This document shows positions 1 through 13,500 of a stretch of 64,000 nt of DNA, one piece after another. Every line of letters begins with the position of its first letter. Within the stretch, counting starts at the first letter, position 1. Made by a program: the position numbers and the translations under genes. The notes beneath the pieces are model-generated. The model was not told the DNA's origin. It did no database searches and worked only from the letters and a program-made list of their open reading frames with translations. This stretch comes from Achatina immaculata (taxonomy: Eukaryota > Mollusca > Gastropoda > Stylommatophora > Achatinidae): positions 29,829,030 through 29,893,029 of the forward strand of contig CM019718.1 in the NCBI GenBank assembly GCA_009760885.1, read 5' to 3'.

Positions 1-125
1 TTGCATACGATGGCTTTTAAAACATTACAGGACTCACATGTGAATCCCTAATGGAGAGTGAGGATAGATGCTGGAAATGTGATCGTTTTCGTTTCCCATA
101 ATAAGGTGCCGATTGATGCATTGAC
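1..125 (-). mobile_element. Penelope-like element fragment
   Basis: The stretch at about 40-110 resembles the Penelope-type fragment at 59690-59760 (shared blocks such as gagtgaggata and tttcccag/tttcccat). Read on the minus strand it gives a short stretch like the WE.K.I.F...ILTLH part of that fragment. It is short and decayed, and lies directly beside LINE family A, as the other copy does. Confidence 0.4.
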
Positions 126-164
126 AAAACCGATATTTGGAAAAGTAATTCTTACGGTACTTAA

Positions 165-1112
165 TGTTGGTTTGACATAAAACAAGGGGTCCGTCAGGGG
201 TGCATATTGTCACCCTACTTATTTAACTTGTATACTGAAAATATAATGAGGAATGTTAGAGAAGATGTAGACAAAGAATATTACGATGCCATAACAGTTG
301 GAGGTTATGAAATACCAGAGATTAGATATGCTGATGACACAGTATTACTGTCCACAACACAAGAAGGAATGGAAAAACTACTTATGTCAGTCCGCAAGAA
401 CAGCGAAGAGCAGAACCTCTATCTTAATGCAAAGAAAACTAAAGTGATGACAACTGACAAAACAAACAAGGCAACTGAAATATGTATCAATGAGAAAAAA
501 CTGGAAGAAGTGGAGAGTTTTGAATATCTTGGATCACTACTAACTAATAATGGAGATACAATGAGGGAAATTAAACGGAGGACATCTATTGCTCTTCAGA
601 AAGTAAAACAAATAAAGAATCTGTGGAGAGGAGCAGACAGAACCACAAAAATAAGATTTTTAAGGGCATGCATCTTTCCTATCGCAACATATGCCTGTGA
701 GACCTGGACACTTAACAAAACAGCTGAGAAGCACATAAATGCCTTTGAATGTAAATGCTATAGAAGAGTTCTCCAGATATCGTGGACACAAAAAAGAACA
801 AATATATCTATACTCCAAGAGCTTAATATTGAAGAAGGCTGGCTAGTAAAGAGGATTAAAGAGAGAAAACTTAAATATTTTGGCCACATTAAACGTCATG
901 ATAATTTAGAGAAGACCGTATTGGAAGGATACATAATGGGAAAAAGAGAAAGAGGAAGACCGAAACGAAGATGGCTGCAAGACATCGTTGATGATCTGGA
1001 AATGGATGCAGCAGCAGCAGGCCATCTTGCTCACAACCGAGAGGCCTACAGGAGTGCTGTTTGGGAGGCAAAGTTCCGCAAGGGACATGCAAAGGAATGA
1101 ATGAATGAATTC
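165..1112 (+). mobile_element. LINE family A, 3' half (reverse transcriptase), 5'-truncated
   Basis: An open frame runs from 165 to the TGA at 1100 and encodes the second half of a non-LTR reverse transcriptase. It shows RQGCILSPYLFNLY, the catalytic YADDTVLL, then the long C-terminal region with [18 protein letters not shown], a [10 protein letters not shown] block and GRPKRRW. These are typical of RTE/CR1-like endonuclease-reverse transcriptases. The endonuclease and first half of the RT are missing. The element ends in a short GAAT repeat (about 1096-1112), probably its 3' tail. This frame is uninterrupted, so it is the youngest-looking of five family A pieces here (others at 38495, 50752, 56214 and 59380). 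Confidence 0.85.
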
Positions 1113-1427
1113 TTACAAGATGAAAGACAGGGACAATTGTGCTGGTTTCGAAAAATGCTAGGGCGGTCACTAGTTTAAAGTTCAAACTGGCACCGATGGA
1201 TGAAACAAACATATAATATTGTTATGTACAAATTTGTTTAGAAACTTTTAAAAGCCGGATTTAAGTATTGACGTTGCAAATCTTTAAGTATATGAGAAAA
1301 AATGGGTGATGGTTATATGATAATGTGCCCATTTTCCCCCATATCATTATTTGTTTCGGTACTTAATTGCAGTATTTTTTAAAGTGACCTTCAGAAGAAT
1401 TATTTCCCCTGGACATAGAAACCAAGC
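1113..1427. other. PPP5C upstream flank
   Basis: AT-rich sequence between the LINE and the PPP5C start codon. The piece at about 1140-1165 resembles 59335-59360, so some of it belongs to the element into which the LINEs inserted. No TATA box or other promoter motif could be supported. The transcription start must lie here or in an unseen upstream exon. Confidence 0.4.
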
Positions 1428-1566
1428 ATGGCGGATACCATGGGGAACGAAAATACAACTTTACAAGAACCAAATGAAGATCTTCCCACAGACCCCGAGT
1501 CCATTAGCGAGGAGAATAAAAAGAAGGCAGAGGAATTAAAAGAGGAAGCCAATGTCTTCTTTAAAA
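1428..1566 (+). CDS. PPP5C: PPP5C exon 1
   Basis: Residues 1-46 plus one base. It holds an acidic N-terminus and the first helix of TPR1 ([16 protein letters not shown]). The donor is A|GTGAGA, phase 1. The codon completed by exon 2 is Asn, giving [14 protein letters not shown] across the junction, as expected for TPR1. Confidence 0.9.
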
Positions 1567-4500
1567 GTGAGATATATAAGTGGTAAATGGTGATGTTACA
1601 ATTCGGATTAGAACCCGTGCAGATCCTAACATGGAACTGCCATTTCCTTTTGTGATTATTTAATTTTAGTAAAACGGGGGTTTTTTATGCCGAATCGTTG
1701 GAAATCTTTACTTGATAGGATACTTTTAAATCTTTTAGTTTGATAATATTTCTGTTTTTGAAGAAGGTATTTTAATTTGGTCATGTTACATTTATGACGG
1801 ATTGTATGCACAGGCAGTTTGTTTGTTTGTTTTTGATAAGTTACCGTTTGCATGTGCATGTAAGATGTATGCACGTGCAGACAGTAACCTATCAAAAGTG
1901 ACGGAAGAGGAAATCAAAATATGATCTTGTATCTTCATTTGTGCTTTTCTCAGAACAACATCAACAGTGTTGCAGTTTTTTTAGTTTATCATCATCATGT
2001 GCCATGCCAGGTAGCATCTTATATCTTATCTTGTATCCTTCCCGTGCCGTTAAACGTCACATAGGGCTCGCAAAGTAGTTCGCCAGTTTTTCCTGTCTTC
2101 GGCGAGTCTTTCAACCTCATCAAAGGATTTTATGCTTGTTAATTTGGCCTCTCTTAATAATGTCCTCTTCAGAGTTTCACGTGGTCTGCCTCTTTTTCTT
2201 CGGCCTGTTGTGTTCCACTTGATAGCTTGTTTTGGGATTCTCTGATCATTTCTTCTCATCAAGTGACCAACATATTTCCATCTCCTTTTCCTGATCACCC
2301 ATGAGACTGGTTGTTGTTCAGTCATCTGTCTTATCTCTGCATTGTTCTTGAATTCATTCCACTTGATGCCGAGTATTTTCCTTAGGCATTTGTTTTCAAA
2401 AGAGTCTAATTTCTTTTCTGTTTCTTTAGTTGTTTTCCAGCTTTCACATGCATAAATGAGGGTGGATATTACATTTGAATTGAATAGTCTTAATTTGGTT
2501 TTTGTGCTTATAACTTTTGAATTCCATATGTTCTCAAGATTCTTGAAGATTGATGCTGCTTTTGCAATTCTGATCCTAATTTCCTTTCTAGTGTCACCAT
2601 CCTGGTCTATGTAGCTGCCAAGGTATGCAAATTGATTGACTTATTCAATATCTGTCCCTTCTATGTGTATTTTTCCATTTTGATTGAGAGGAATTTTCAT
2701 TATTTTTGTTTTGTCCTTGTTAATTTCAAGTCCTATTTTCTAGCCAGTGAAGACAGGCTATCTGTTTTTTCTTGCATGGAATTCACATTATTACTGATAA
2801 GAGTTAGGGTAGCATGGGAAGTCATATTTTTCCACAAATCTCAGTCCTTGACATTTCTGAGTAACTCTGTTGCTGTTTTATTTCCATGTCCTTCTAACAA
2901 CTGTTCCCACAGTTGTCCACTGCCTCTCCTGCCTTCAATTTTGCCCACTGTTATGATGTTTTCTAATTTATCTCTTCTCATCACATGCCCCAAGAATGAT
3001 GACTGCCTTTTCCTTATATTTGTTATTATACTAGGTTTTTAATTAGCTTGTCTTAAACACTGCTCATTAGTTATCTTGGCTGTTCATGGGATCCTCAATA
3101 TTCTTCTCTGGAACCACATCTCTGTTGCCTCCAGTGATTTACTGATTTTCCTGCCGTGATTCACATCAAAATAGGTTCAGTATAGCATTGTAATACTTTC
3201 TTTCTCACATTCAGTGACAGTGATTTATTGCACAAGATGGTTTTCACTTTTTGAAATGCTGCTTTGTCCTGGCATGTTCAGCTTTTTATTTCTGTGACAC
3301 ATCTTCCAGCAGCTGTCATCACTGATCCCGGGTATTTAAATTTGTTCACTTGTTGCAGCGTTGTTCCGCTGATATTCATCTTACAAGGTGGTGGGCACTT
3401 CTTTCTGGATATAACCACTGTGTCTATTTTCTTGATGTTTGGGTCCTTTCTTTTCACTCTTGTTTTTACAATATATATATGATCTGTTTTCTGAAAAAAA
3501 AAAAAAAAGCCTGGATCGTTACAGAAACACGGAGATGAAAACCAGGAAACTTTGTCTTGGAAAAGGAAGGGACTCTGATAACAGAGCGCATGACGTTGTG
3601 CAGTCAAAGCTGAAAGGAAGCTGCAGAACCGACATCCCAACTGAGTACCAGGACACCTTTTACCGTTGCATGTTGGAATGTTAGAACAATGTATGAAAGT
3701 GGAAAGGCTGCCATGATAGCGAGAGAAATGATTAGATACAATATAAAGATACTGGGGCTGAGCGAAACACACTGGACAGGAACAGGTGAGCTTAGACTAG
3801 CAACAGGGGAGACAATCCTTTTTTCAGGTCATCAAAACCCAGATGCAACACACTCAGAGGGTGTGGCACTAATGATATCCAGAGAGACCCAGAGAGGTTT
3901 GATGAGCTGGGAGGCAGTTAGCTCAAGGATAATTACAGCCTGCTTCTCAACAAAGAGGAAGGATATTAAGTTGAATATCATCCACGTATACGCGCCAACA
4001 AATGATGCAGAAGAGGTAGTAAAGGATGAATTCTACAACACATTGCAGGAAATCCTAGACCAACAAGGCAACAAACACATAACATTTCTAATGGAGGACA
4101 TCAATGCAAAGGTAGGTAAGATCAACACAGGTTATGAGAAAGAAATGGGTCAGAATGGATTAGGAATAATGAACGAAAATAGAGAACGGCTGGCAGATCT
4201 ATGCATGCTCAACAACCTTGTCATTGGAGGAAGTATATTTCCACATAAAACTATACACAAAGCTACGTGCGTATCACCAGATCATGTCACTGATAACCAG
4301 ATAGATCATATTTGTATCAGCAGAAGCTTTCACAGAACATTGCAAGATGTCAGAGTGAAACGAGGTGCAGATGTAGCTTCTGACTACCACCTACTGGTAG
4401 CTAAGCTGGGAATGAAACTGAAGAAGCACCACAAAACAGACATGTCAAGGAAAAGATTTAAAACAATACTGTTGGAAGACCCAGAAATCGCAGAGTACTT

Positions 4501-7500
4501 TAACCACTGAAACTGAGCAACAGAAATACTACTCTTACGATTTAACAGGATTTGGGAAGAAGAGAAGTCCCAGAGAATTGGAAGGAGGCCCCTTATAAAA
4601 CTCCCTAAGAAAGGAGATCTATTAGAATGTACGAACTGTAGAGGCATTTCCTTGCTCTCAATACCCAGCAAAGGTCTTCAGGAGGATTTTGCTAAATAGA
4701 ATTAAAACATCAGTAGATAGTAAACTAAGAGAAGAGCAAGCAGGTTTCAGGCAAGGAAGATCCTGTATTGACCACATTGCTACAATGTGAATAATAGTAG
4801 AACAGTCAGTGGAGTGGAATTCTTCCCTGTTAGTTACATTCATTGATTATGAGAAAGCATTTGATAGTTTAGATCATAGAATGCTATGGAAACTACTGGA
4901 ACACTGTGGTATCCCAGCCAAGATAACAAAGCTTATAAAGACCATATATGAAGAAACAACTTGCGGAATTGTGTATGCAGGAACACACAGACAAAGTTTT
5001 AAAGTGGAAACAGGCATGCAGCAGGGATATTTGCTACCACCATTCCTATTTTTTCTAGCAAAACTGCCACACACAAAAAAAAAAGAAATGGGATACAATG
5101 GACATTGTGGAACCAATTGGAAGATCTTGACTTTGCAGATGATGTGGCACTTCTGGCACACAGCCACACACAAATGCAAGAGAAACTTCAGATCTTAAGC
5201 AAGAATTCAGCTAAACTGGGACTGTATATTAACAGACAAAAAAACAAAGATAATTAAAAGTAATAGTGCAAGCAATAGCCTCATGGTAATTGAGGGAGTG
5301 CCAATTGAGGAAGTAGAGTGTTTCACATATTTAGGCAACATAGTAGATAAATATGGGGGAATGGAAAAGGATGTTAAAGCTAGAATAACCAAGGCCAGGA
5401 CAGCATTTATACAACTTAACAAAATATGATCAAGAACATCAAAACAAGAACCAAACTTAGGTTTTTCAATACAAATGTAAAGACTGTCCTACTATATGGT
5501 TCAGAGACATGGGTTATGACCAAGACAATACAACGGAGGATACAAAAATTCATGAACTACTGCTTGAGGAGGATTTTAAACATTAAATGCCAGGACAAGA
5601 TTGGGAACGAGGAGGTCTGGGAAAGGGCAGGACAAGAACCTGTGAACCTACAAATCATGTCTAGGAAGTGGAGGTGGATTGGCCACACTCTGGGGAAGCC
5701 CAACACTAACATAGCAAGACAGGCACTGACATGGAATCCTCAAGGAAATAGAAAACCAGGAAGACCTAGACTTACTTGGAGAAGAGAAATTATGACAGTG
5801 CTCAGAGACAAGGGATACACATGGAAGGAAGCAGAGAATAATTCCAAGAACAGGGATGACTGGAGAGCCGTTATCTGTGTCCTATGCTCTCAAGGGAGTG
5901 AAAGGTGATGATGATTATATATATATTCTACCTTAACTGCTGCCACTTATTTCCAGTATATATTTTTAATTTTTCTGACATCTTTGCTGTCAACATTTAT
6001 GTCTCCCAACATTTCAATAACTTCCTGATGTCTCACTTTATCGAATGTCTTAATGTAGTCTGTAAAGCATAAAAATAGATCTTTCTGTACATCTAGTGCT
6101 CTTTCAGTTAATGTTCTTATCATATGTAAAGCTTTACTTGTTCCCTTTCCTTCAACAAATCCACACTGTCAGCAATTTCCATTTGTCTGGTTTTTTTTTT
6201 TCATTATGATCCTTAACATTATCTTTGTAATATGACAGGATAAGCTAATAGTTCTGTAATCTTCAGCAATATCTTTGTAATATGACAGGATAAGCTAATA
6301 GTTCTGTAATCTTCAGCAGTATCTTTGTAATATGACAGGATAAGCTAATAGTTCTGTAATCTTCAGCAATATCTTTGTAATATGACAGGATAAGTTTTTT
6401 TAGTTTGACATTTATTTGGCCTGAGAGTTATGTGATCACTATTACAGCCTACTCCTGGTAAAGCCTTGACTGATAGCAGAGGATTTCTAAACCTTTAGTT
6501 GATCATTATGTAGTCAGTTTGATTGAGTGTGTTATTGTCTGGGCTCTTCCATGTCCAGTCTTCTTAGATGTTGTTTAAACCAGGTGTTCCTGATTATCAT
6601 ATTATTCATGCTTGCCCATTCTACTAATTTATTACCCCTTTTGTTTCTTTCTCCTAATCCATAATTTCCAACATCTTCGTCTCTTAAGTTTCCTACTTTT
6701 GCATTAAAATCTGCTAGGATGACCAGTACTTTAGTCATTTGGTTTGTTTCATGGCTGTCTCCATGTTGTTGTAAAATTTCTCAATATCCTCATGTTTGCT
6801 GTTGGAGCATAACTTTGAATAATATTCGTATCTTTGAGCTTTCTTTTTAGTTTTACCACTAATGCTCCATCTGACACATTTTTAGTTTAAGTGTTCATCT
6901 TGAGTGATTATTACTGAAATCCTGTCACACATTTTTGATGTCATTGTTTAGAAAATGGCCTCAGTGCAGTGAGGATATTCCCATGTGGGCTGGGCTCCTT
7001 GTTCCAGTTACCAGTTCAGAATGGGTGGCATGGGCACTCTGGGCACCTGCACCCATTTCTATGGTGGATTTCCTGGAATTTTGCCTGAACCGCAGCCGTC
7101 TGGCCTACTCTTTCCTTTCCAATTGCCAAGGGGTTTTGATAGTGCATGTGGCCATTCAGTCCCACTGCCTAGAGACTAGGGGAGGTTATAGCTGGAATCC
7201 CAAGACCAGGCAACCTTCCTGCTAACTAAAGTAACATCCCTTTGTAAGCTGAAGTTTGAGCAATGAAATGTTTCTTATTCCACCTTCACTCGGGCATCAG
7301 CACTAATCTCCTTCACAAATGTGGCAGTTTGTCTCGGGTCTTCAGCATTGTTATGTGGCTTCTCCTGTGGGGAATTACTCGGGCATCAGCACTAATCTCC
7401 TTCACAAATGTGGCAGTTTGTCTCGGGTCTTCAGCATTGTTATGTGGCTTCTCCTGTGGGAAATTACTCGGGCATCAGCACTAATCTCCTTCACAAATGT

Positions 7501-10500
7501 GGCAGTTTGTCTCAGGTCTTCAGCATTGTTATGTGGCTTCTCCTGTGGGGAATTACTCGGGCATCAGCACTAATCTCCTTCACAAATGTGGCAGTTTGTC
7601 TCGGGTCTTCAGCATTGTTATGTGGCTTCTCCTGTGGGGGATTACTCGGGCATCAGCACTAATCTCCTTCACAAATGTGGCAGTTTGTCTCAGGTCTTCA
7701 GTTGATAAGTGGACCTTTGATTTTGGAAAAATTATGGCAAGACGGCCCTGCATATGAGGAGCAAATAAAACATGCCCAGGCCATCACCAGTGTCAGTCCA
7801 GACCAGTGTTGTATGGCAGTGCTGACACTCTAAGGCAAACCTCTGTGTTCTTTAAAGATATCCAGTTTGACATCTGAAAATGTTTGAAGAAGAAGAAAAC
7901 AAAGAAGAAGAAGACCACTGGTGAAAGAGAATCCCTGTATCCTGTGGACTAAGAAGGTGGATAGTTACCTTGTTTATTGTTTCTTTTTTTTTATTTTTAA
8001 GATAATGCTTTTAATGTTATAAACATGTGCAACATGATGATATCCACAGACGAAGACTATGTGAAAGCTATTGAGAAGTATACTGCAGCAATCAGACTCA
8101 ACCCATTTGTAGCAGCCTATTTTGGGAACAGAAGTTTTGCATATCTTCGCACAGAATGCTTTGGTTATGCTCTCTCAGATGCTTCCAAGGCATTAACCCT
8201 TGACAAGAATTATTTGAAGGTGACACTCCCAAACATCTGTCACTGTTTTCTTGTTGCTGTATGTCTGTGATGAGCAGTGAACTTGTTGATGATGAAGGTG
8301 ACACCCCCAAACATCTGTCACTGTTTTCTTGTTGCTGTATGTCTGTGATGAGCAGTGAACTTGTTGATGATGAAGGTGACACTCCCAAACATCTGTCACT
8401 GTTTTCTTGTTGCTGTATGTCTGTGATGAACAGTGAACTTGTTGATGATGAAGGTGACACCCCCAAACATCTGTCACTGTTTTCTTGTTGCTGTATGTCT
8501 GTGATGAACAGTGAACTTGTTGATGATGAAGGTGACACCCCCAAACATCTGTCACTGTTTTCTTGTTGCTGTATGTCTGTGATGAACAGTGAACTTGTTG
8601 ATGATGAAGGTGACACCCCCAAACATCTGTCACTGTTTTCTTGTTGCTGTATGTCTGTGATGAGCAGTGAACTTGTTGATGATGAAGGTGACACTCCCAA
8701 ACATCTGTCACTGTTTTCTTGTTGCTGTATGTCTGTGATGAGCAGTGAACTTGTTGATGATGAAGGTGACACTCCCAACATCTGTCACTGTTTTCTTGTT
8801 GCTGTATGTCTGTGATGAACAGTGAACTTGTTGATGATGAAGGTGACACTCTCAAACATCTGTCACTGTTTTCTTGTTGCTGTATGTCTGTGATGAGCAG
8901 TGAACTTGTTGATGATGAAGGTGACACTCCCAACATCTGTCACTGTTTTCTTGTTGCTGTATGTCTGTGATGAACAGTGAACTTGTTGATGATGAAGGTG
9001 ACACCCCCAAACATCTGTCACTGTTTTCTTGTTGCTGTATGTCTGTGATGAACAGTGAACTTGTTGATGATGAAGGTGACACCCCCAAACATCTGTCACT
9101 GTTTTCTTGTTGCTGTATGTCTGTGATGAACAGTGAACTTGTTGATGATGAAGGTGACACCCCCAAACATCTGTCACTGTTTTCTTGTTGCTGTATGTCT
9201 GTGATGAGCAGTGAACTTGTTGATGATGAAGGTGACACTCCCAAACATCTGTCACTGTTTTCTTGTTGCTGTATGTCTGTGATGAGCAGTGAACTTGTTG
9301 ATGATGAAGGTGACACTCCCAAACATCTGTCACTGTTTTCTTGTTGCTGTATGTCTGTGATGAACAGTGAACTTGTTGATGATGAAGGTGACACTCTCAA
9401 ACATCTGTCACTGTTTTCTTGTTGCTGTATGTCTGTGATGAGCAGTGAACTTGTTGATGATGAAGGTGACACTCCCAAACATCTGTCACTGTTTTCTTGT
9501 TGCTGTATGTCTGTGATGAACAGTGAACTTGTTGATGATGAAGGTGACACTCCCAAACATCTGTCACTGTTTTCTTGTTGCTGTATGTCTGTGATGAACA
9601 GTGAACTTGTTGATGATAAAGGTGACACTCCCAAACATCTGTCACTGTTTTCTTGTTGCTGTATGTCTGTGATGAACAGTGAACTTGTTGATGATGAAGG
9701 TGACACTCCCAACATCTGTCACTGTTTTCTTGTTGCTGTATGTCTGTGATGAACAGTGAACTTGTTGATGATAAAGGTGACACTCCCAAACATCTGTCAC
9801 TGTTTTCTTGTTGCTGTATGTCTGTGATGAACAGTGAACTTGTTGATGATGAAGGTGACACTCCCCAAACATCTGTCACTGCTGTCTTGTTGCTGTATGT
9901 CTGTGATGAACAGTGAACTTGCTGATGATGAATAAAAGCTTGTAATGAAAGCATCATAGAATAGGGCATTTGCTACAGGTACAATCCTTTCATTTTGGCG
10001 AGTATTACAGGAATACATTCTCACAGAGCTTCATCTTTGTCCAAAGCTAGAGTTCTGCAAGATTGGTGCCAAGACCCAGTGGGATCCATGAAAGATTTTG
10101 ACCAGAGTTGGTTCACAAGCAGCGTCTTCTCTTTCCAAAAATAAGTTTTCAACGCAAATGAAAATGTAGCAACCCAGAAGCTGAAAAAAAAAAAGTGATA
10201 GCTCTACAAAATCTTTACAAAATTGACCATGGTCATCCTAGCAGCAAAATGATACTTATAGCAGTTGTGACCCCAGCCATCCTAGCAGCAAAATGATACT
10301 TATAGCAGTTGTGACCCCAGCCATCCTAGCAGCAAAATGATACTTATAGCAGCTGTGACCCCAGCCATCCTAGCAGCAAAATGATAGTTATAGCAGTTGT
10401 GACCCCAGCCATCCTAGCAGCAAAATGATACTTATAGCAGTTGTGACCCCAGCCATCCTAGCAGCAAAATGATAGTTATAGCAGTTGTGACCCCAGCCAT

Positions 10501-13500
10501 CCTAGCAGCAAAATGATACTTATAGCAGCTGTGACCCCAGCCATCCTAGCAGCAAAATGATACTTATAGCAGCTGTGACCCCAGCCATCCTAGCAGCAAA
10601 ATGATAATTTACCACAGCAGCAGTGCTAGGGAATTAAGTTCCTGTTATGATGGAGTTTAAAGAGAAGTCTCATTTTGCAGCTGGCTGGGCAAACAGCAGC
10701 TAATAGTTTCTGTAAGTCCTGGGACACTAAAAAGAAGCCATGCAATCCACCACTTGCTTCATTCATGCTGTTGCAGCTTGGTCCAAATGGTTTTTTCACA
10801 AATCTAGCACATGTGATAAAGGCTGGATATAAAGGAGTAACCTGATTGACCACAATGGGTTTTTTTTTTTTTCACAAATCTAGCATATGTGTTAGAGGCT
10901 AAATGCAAGAGCTTAACTGTTTGGTTCCACAATTCTGAATGTCAAACCCAGCTAACCAAATATAGGCATGAACATTCTTGTTGTGTTTTATATGGCTGGG
11001 TTATGAGATTCACATTGTAATATGAAATTGTTCTTGCAAGTGACAATAAATGTATACAAGTGTTATTATCCATTATATGTTGTAACAGTAGGTACATCAC
11101 ACCACTGGGGATAATTTCTTACCACTGACTTTCATTTTGACCAAAAACCTGACCCAGAATTCATCAAACTTTTAGAGTCCTCAAGCTTATTTACTTCAGA
11201 CACAGACCTTGACAGTGCATAGCATGTTCTGTTTTTCAGGCTTCTGATTGTTGTTGTGTCTGCCTGCTGTCTCAGCCTTGAACTCATCGAAGCTGATGCT
11301 GTGGTCATTCTTGCCATCATATTGGGCAGTGAGTAGGGTACAGAGACTTTCTTTAATCTCCAGAGCAGGCTTCTTACAAGACTCCACCACCATCAATCCC
11401 AACCCCATTGGCCAGGCTGAAAAAAGTCAGCATTTTTCTTGCATGAGCCAGTCTTATAGTACACACATCCGTCAGTGTATTCTTATAGTACACACATCCG
11501 TCAGTGTATTCTTATAGTACACACATCCGTCAGTGTATTCTTATAGTACACACATCCGTCAGTGTATTCTTATAGTACACACATCCGTCAGTGTATTCTT
11601 ATAGTACACACATCCGTCAGTGTATTCTTATAGTACACACATCCGTCAGTGTATTCTTATAGTACACACATCCGTCAGTGTATTCTTATAGTACACACAT
11701 CCGTCAGTGTATTCTTATAGTACACACATCCGTCAGTGTATTAAGAAAAATCATCAAATATTAGTCCATATTACAGACCAAACCTGAGATCATATCATCA
11801 AATAAATGTCATAGAAAAGATATGTGCATATATATACACACACATATAGGGATTTCGCTAAGGAAGACACCAGTCCGATGAGACAAATCAGCAACCCATA
11901 GCTGATATGCTAGCGTCAGGGTGATCGAACCATAGCTGACCAAAACCCTGTCCCACCTCTTCGTGGCACCTCCAGTAACAAGCCTATCCTGGCTAATGGG
12001 GCAGGGATCACCATAATCCCCATGGTGGTGGAATCTGCTAAAGAAGCATTGCACACCCCCTGCTTTTTAGCTGTACTCCGGGACTGAAAAAGTAGCCGCC
12101 ATAACCTGCTCCCATGCCGATACGATGCTGTGCCCCAACATCTTCACAGCATCGGCTGCAAAGAACACCAGCTCGCAGTTACAGAGAGATAGAAGGCAAG
12201 ACAAGACATACACACATATATACATACACATACATACCACAAGTTGTTGATTATGAATTATCATATTTCATACTCATAAATGTGATAGAAGAAAGTGCAC
12301 AGTTAGCTGTACTTTTGATTTGGAAAGATTGTAAAATTAATAAAAACAACATATTTTCTTCTTTTTTTCTTCTGTTATTCTGAAACACACATGCATAAAC
12401 ATTATTTTGCTTTCTGTTCTCTTGTGCAGGCTTATTATAGGAGAGCTTCAGCCAATATGGCTCTTGGGAAGTTTAAGTTGGCCTTGAAAGATTTTGAAGC
12501 GGTTAGTAATGATGTGTTTTACAATGGTGTGTGTATATTGTTAGTAATAATGTGTTTTACAATGGTGTGTGTGTGTATTGTTAGTAATGATGTGTTTTAC
12601 AGTGGTGTGTATGTACTGTTAGTAATGATGTGTTTTACAATGGTGTGTATGTATTGTTAGTAAATATTGTGTTTTACAATGGTGTGTATGTATTGTTAGT
12701 AAATATTGTGTTTTACAATGGTGTGTATGTATTGTTAGTAATGATGTGTTTTATAGTGGTGTGTATGTATTGTTAGTAATGATGTGTTTTACAATGGTGT
12801 GTATGTATTGTTAGTAAATATTGTATTTTACAATGGTGTATATGTTTTGTTAGTAATGATGTGTTTTACAGTGATATGTATAAACTGTAGGTGATGATGT
12901 GTTTTGCAATGGTGTTTGTGGACTGTTAGTAATGATATGTTTTACAGCGGTGTATGTGGTCTGTTAGTAATGATATGTTTTATGATGGTGTGTGTGTATT
13001 GTTAGTTATGATGTGTTTTACAATGGTGTGTGTGTGTATTGTTAGTAATGATGTGTTTTGCAATGGTGTGTGGACTGTTAGTAATGATGTGTTTTACAAT
13101 GGTGTGTGTGGACTTTTAGCAATGATATATTTTACAATGGTATGTGTGGACTATTAGTAATGATATGTTTTACAGTGGTGTATGTGGTCTGTTAGTAATG
13201 ATATGTTTTATGATGGTGTGTGTGTGTATTGTTAGTTATGATGTGTTTTACAATGGTGTGTGTGTGTATTGTTAGTAATGATATGTTTTACAATGGTGTG
13301 TGTGGACTATTAGTAATGATGTGTTTTACAGTGGTGTGTGTGGACTATAGGTAATGATGTTTTTTACAGTGATGATATGTGCAGGGATCGTGTTAGGATT
13401 TTTTGAAACCAGTACAGTTGTACCTGTCTTTCACCTTGCATGAAATACTTTCTGAAGTATTGATTTTCTCATTATAACATTCGGTGTTTTATACTTTTTT

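Noticed and set aside
1656..1895. Small open frames in intron 1
   Set aside because: No homology, no splice sites and AT-driven composition.
7289..7702. CRISPR-like regular repeats
   Set aside because: Units are contiguous without unique spacers, and the host is an animal genome.
8098..9969. Several long open frames on both strands (up to 287 codons)
   Set aside because: They are produced by the 78-bp repeat unit, a multiple of three. No start context, homology or conserved frame.
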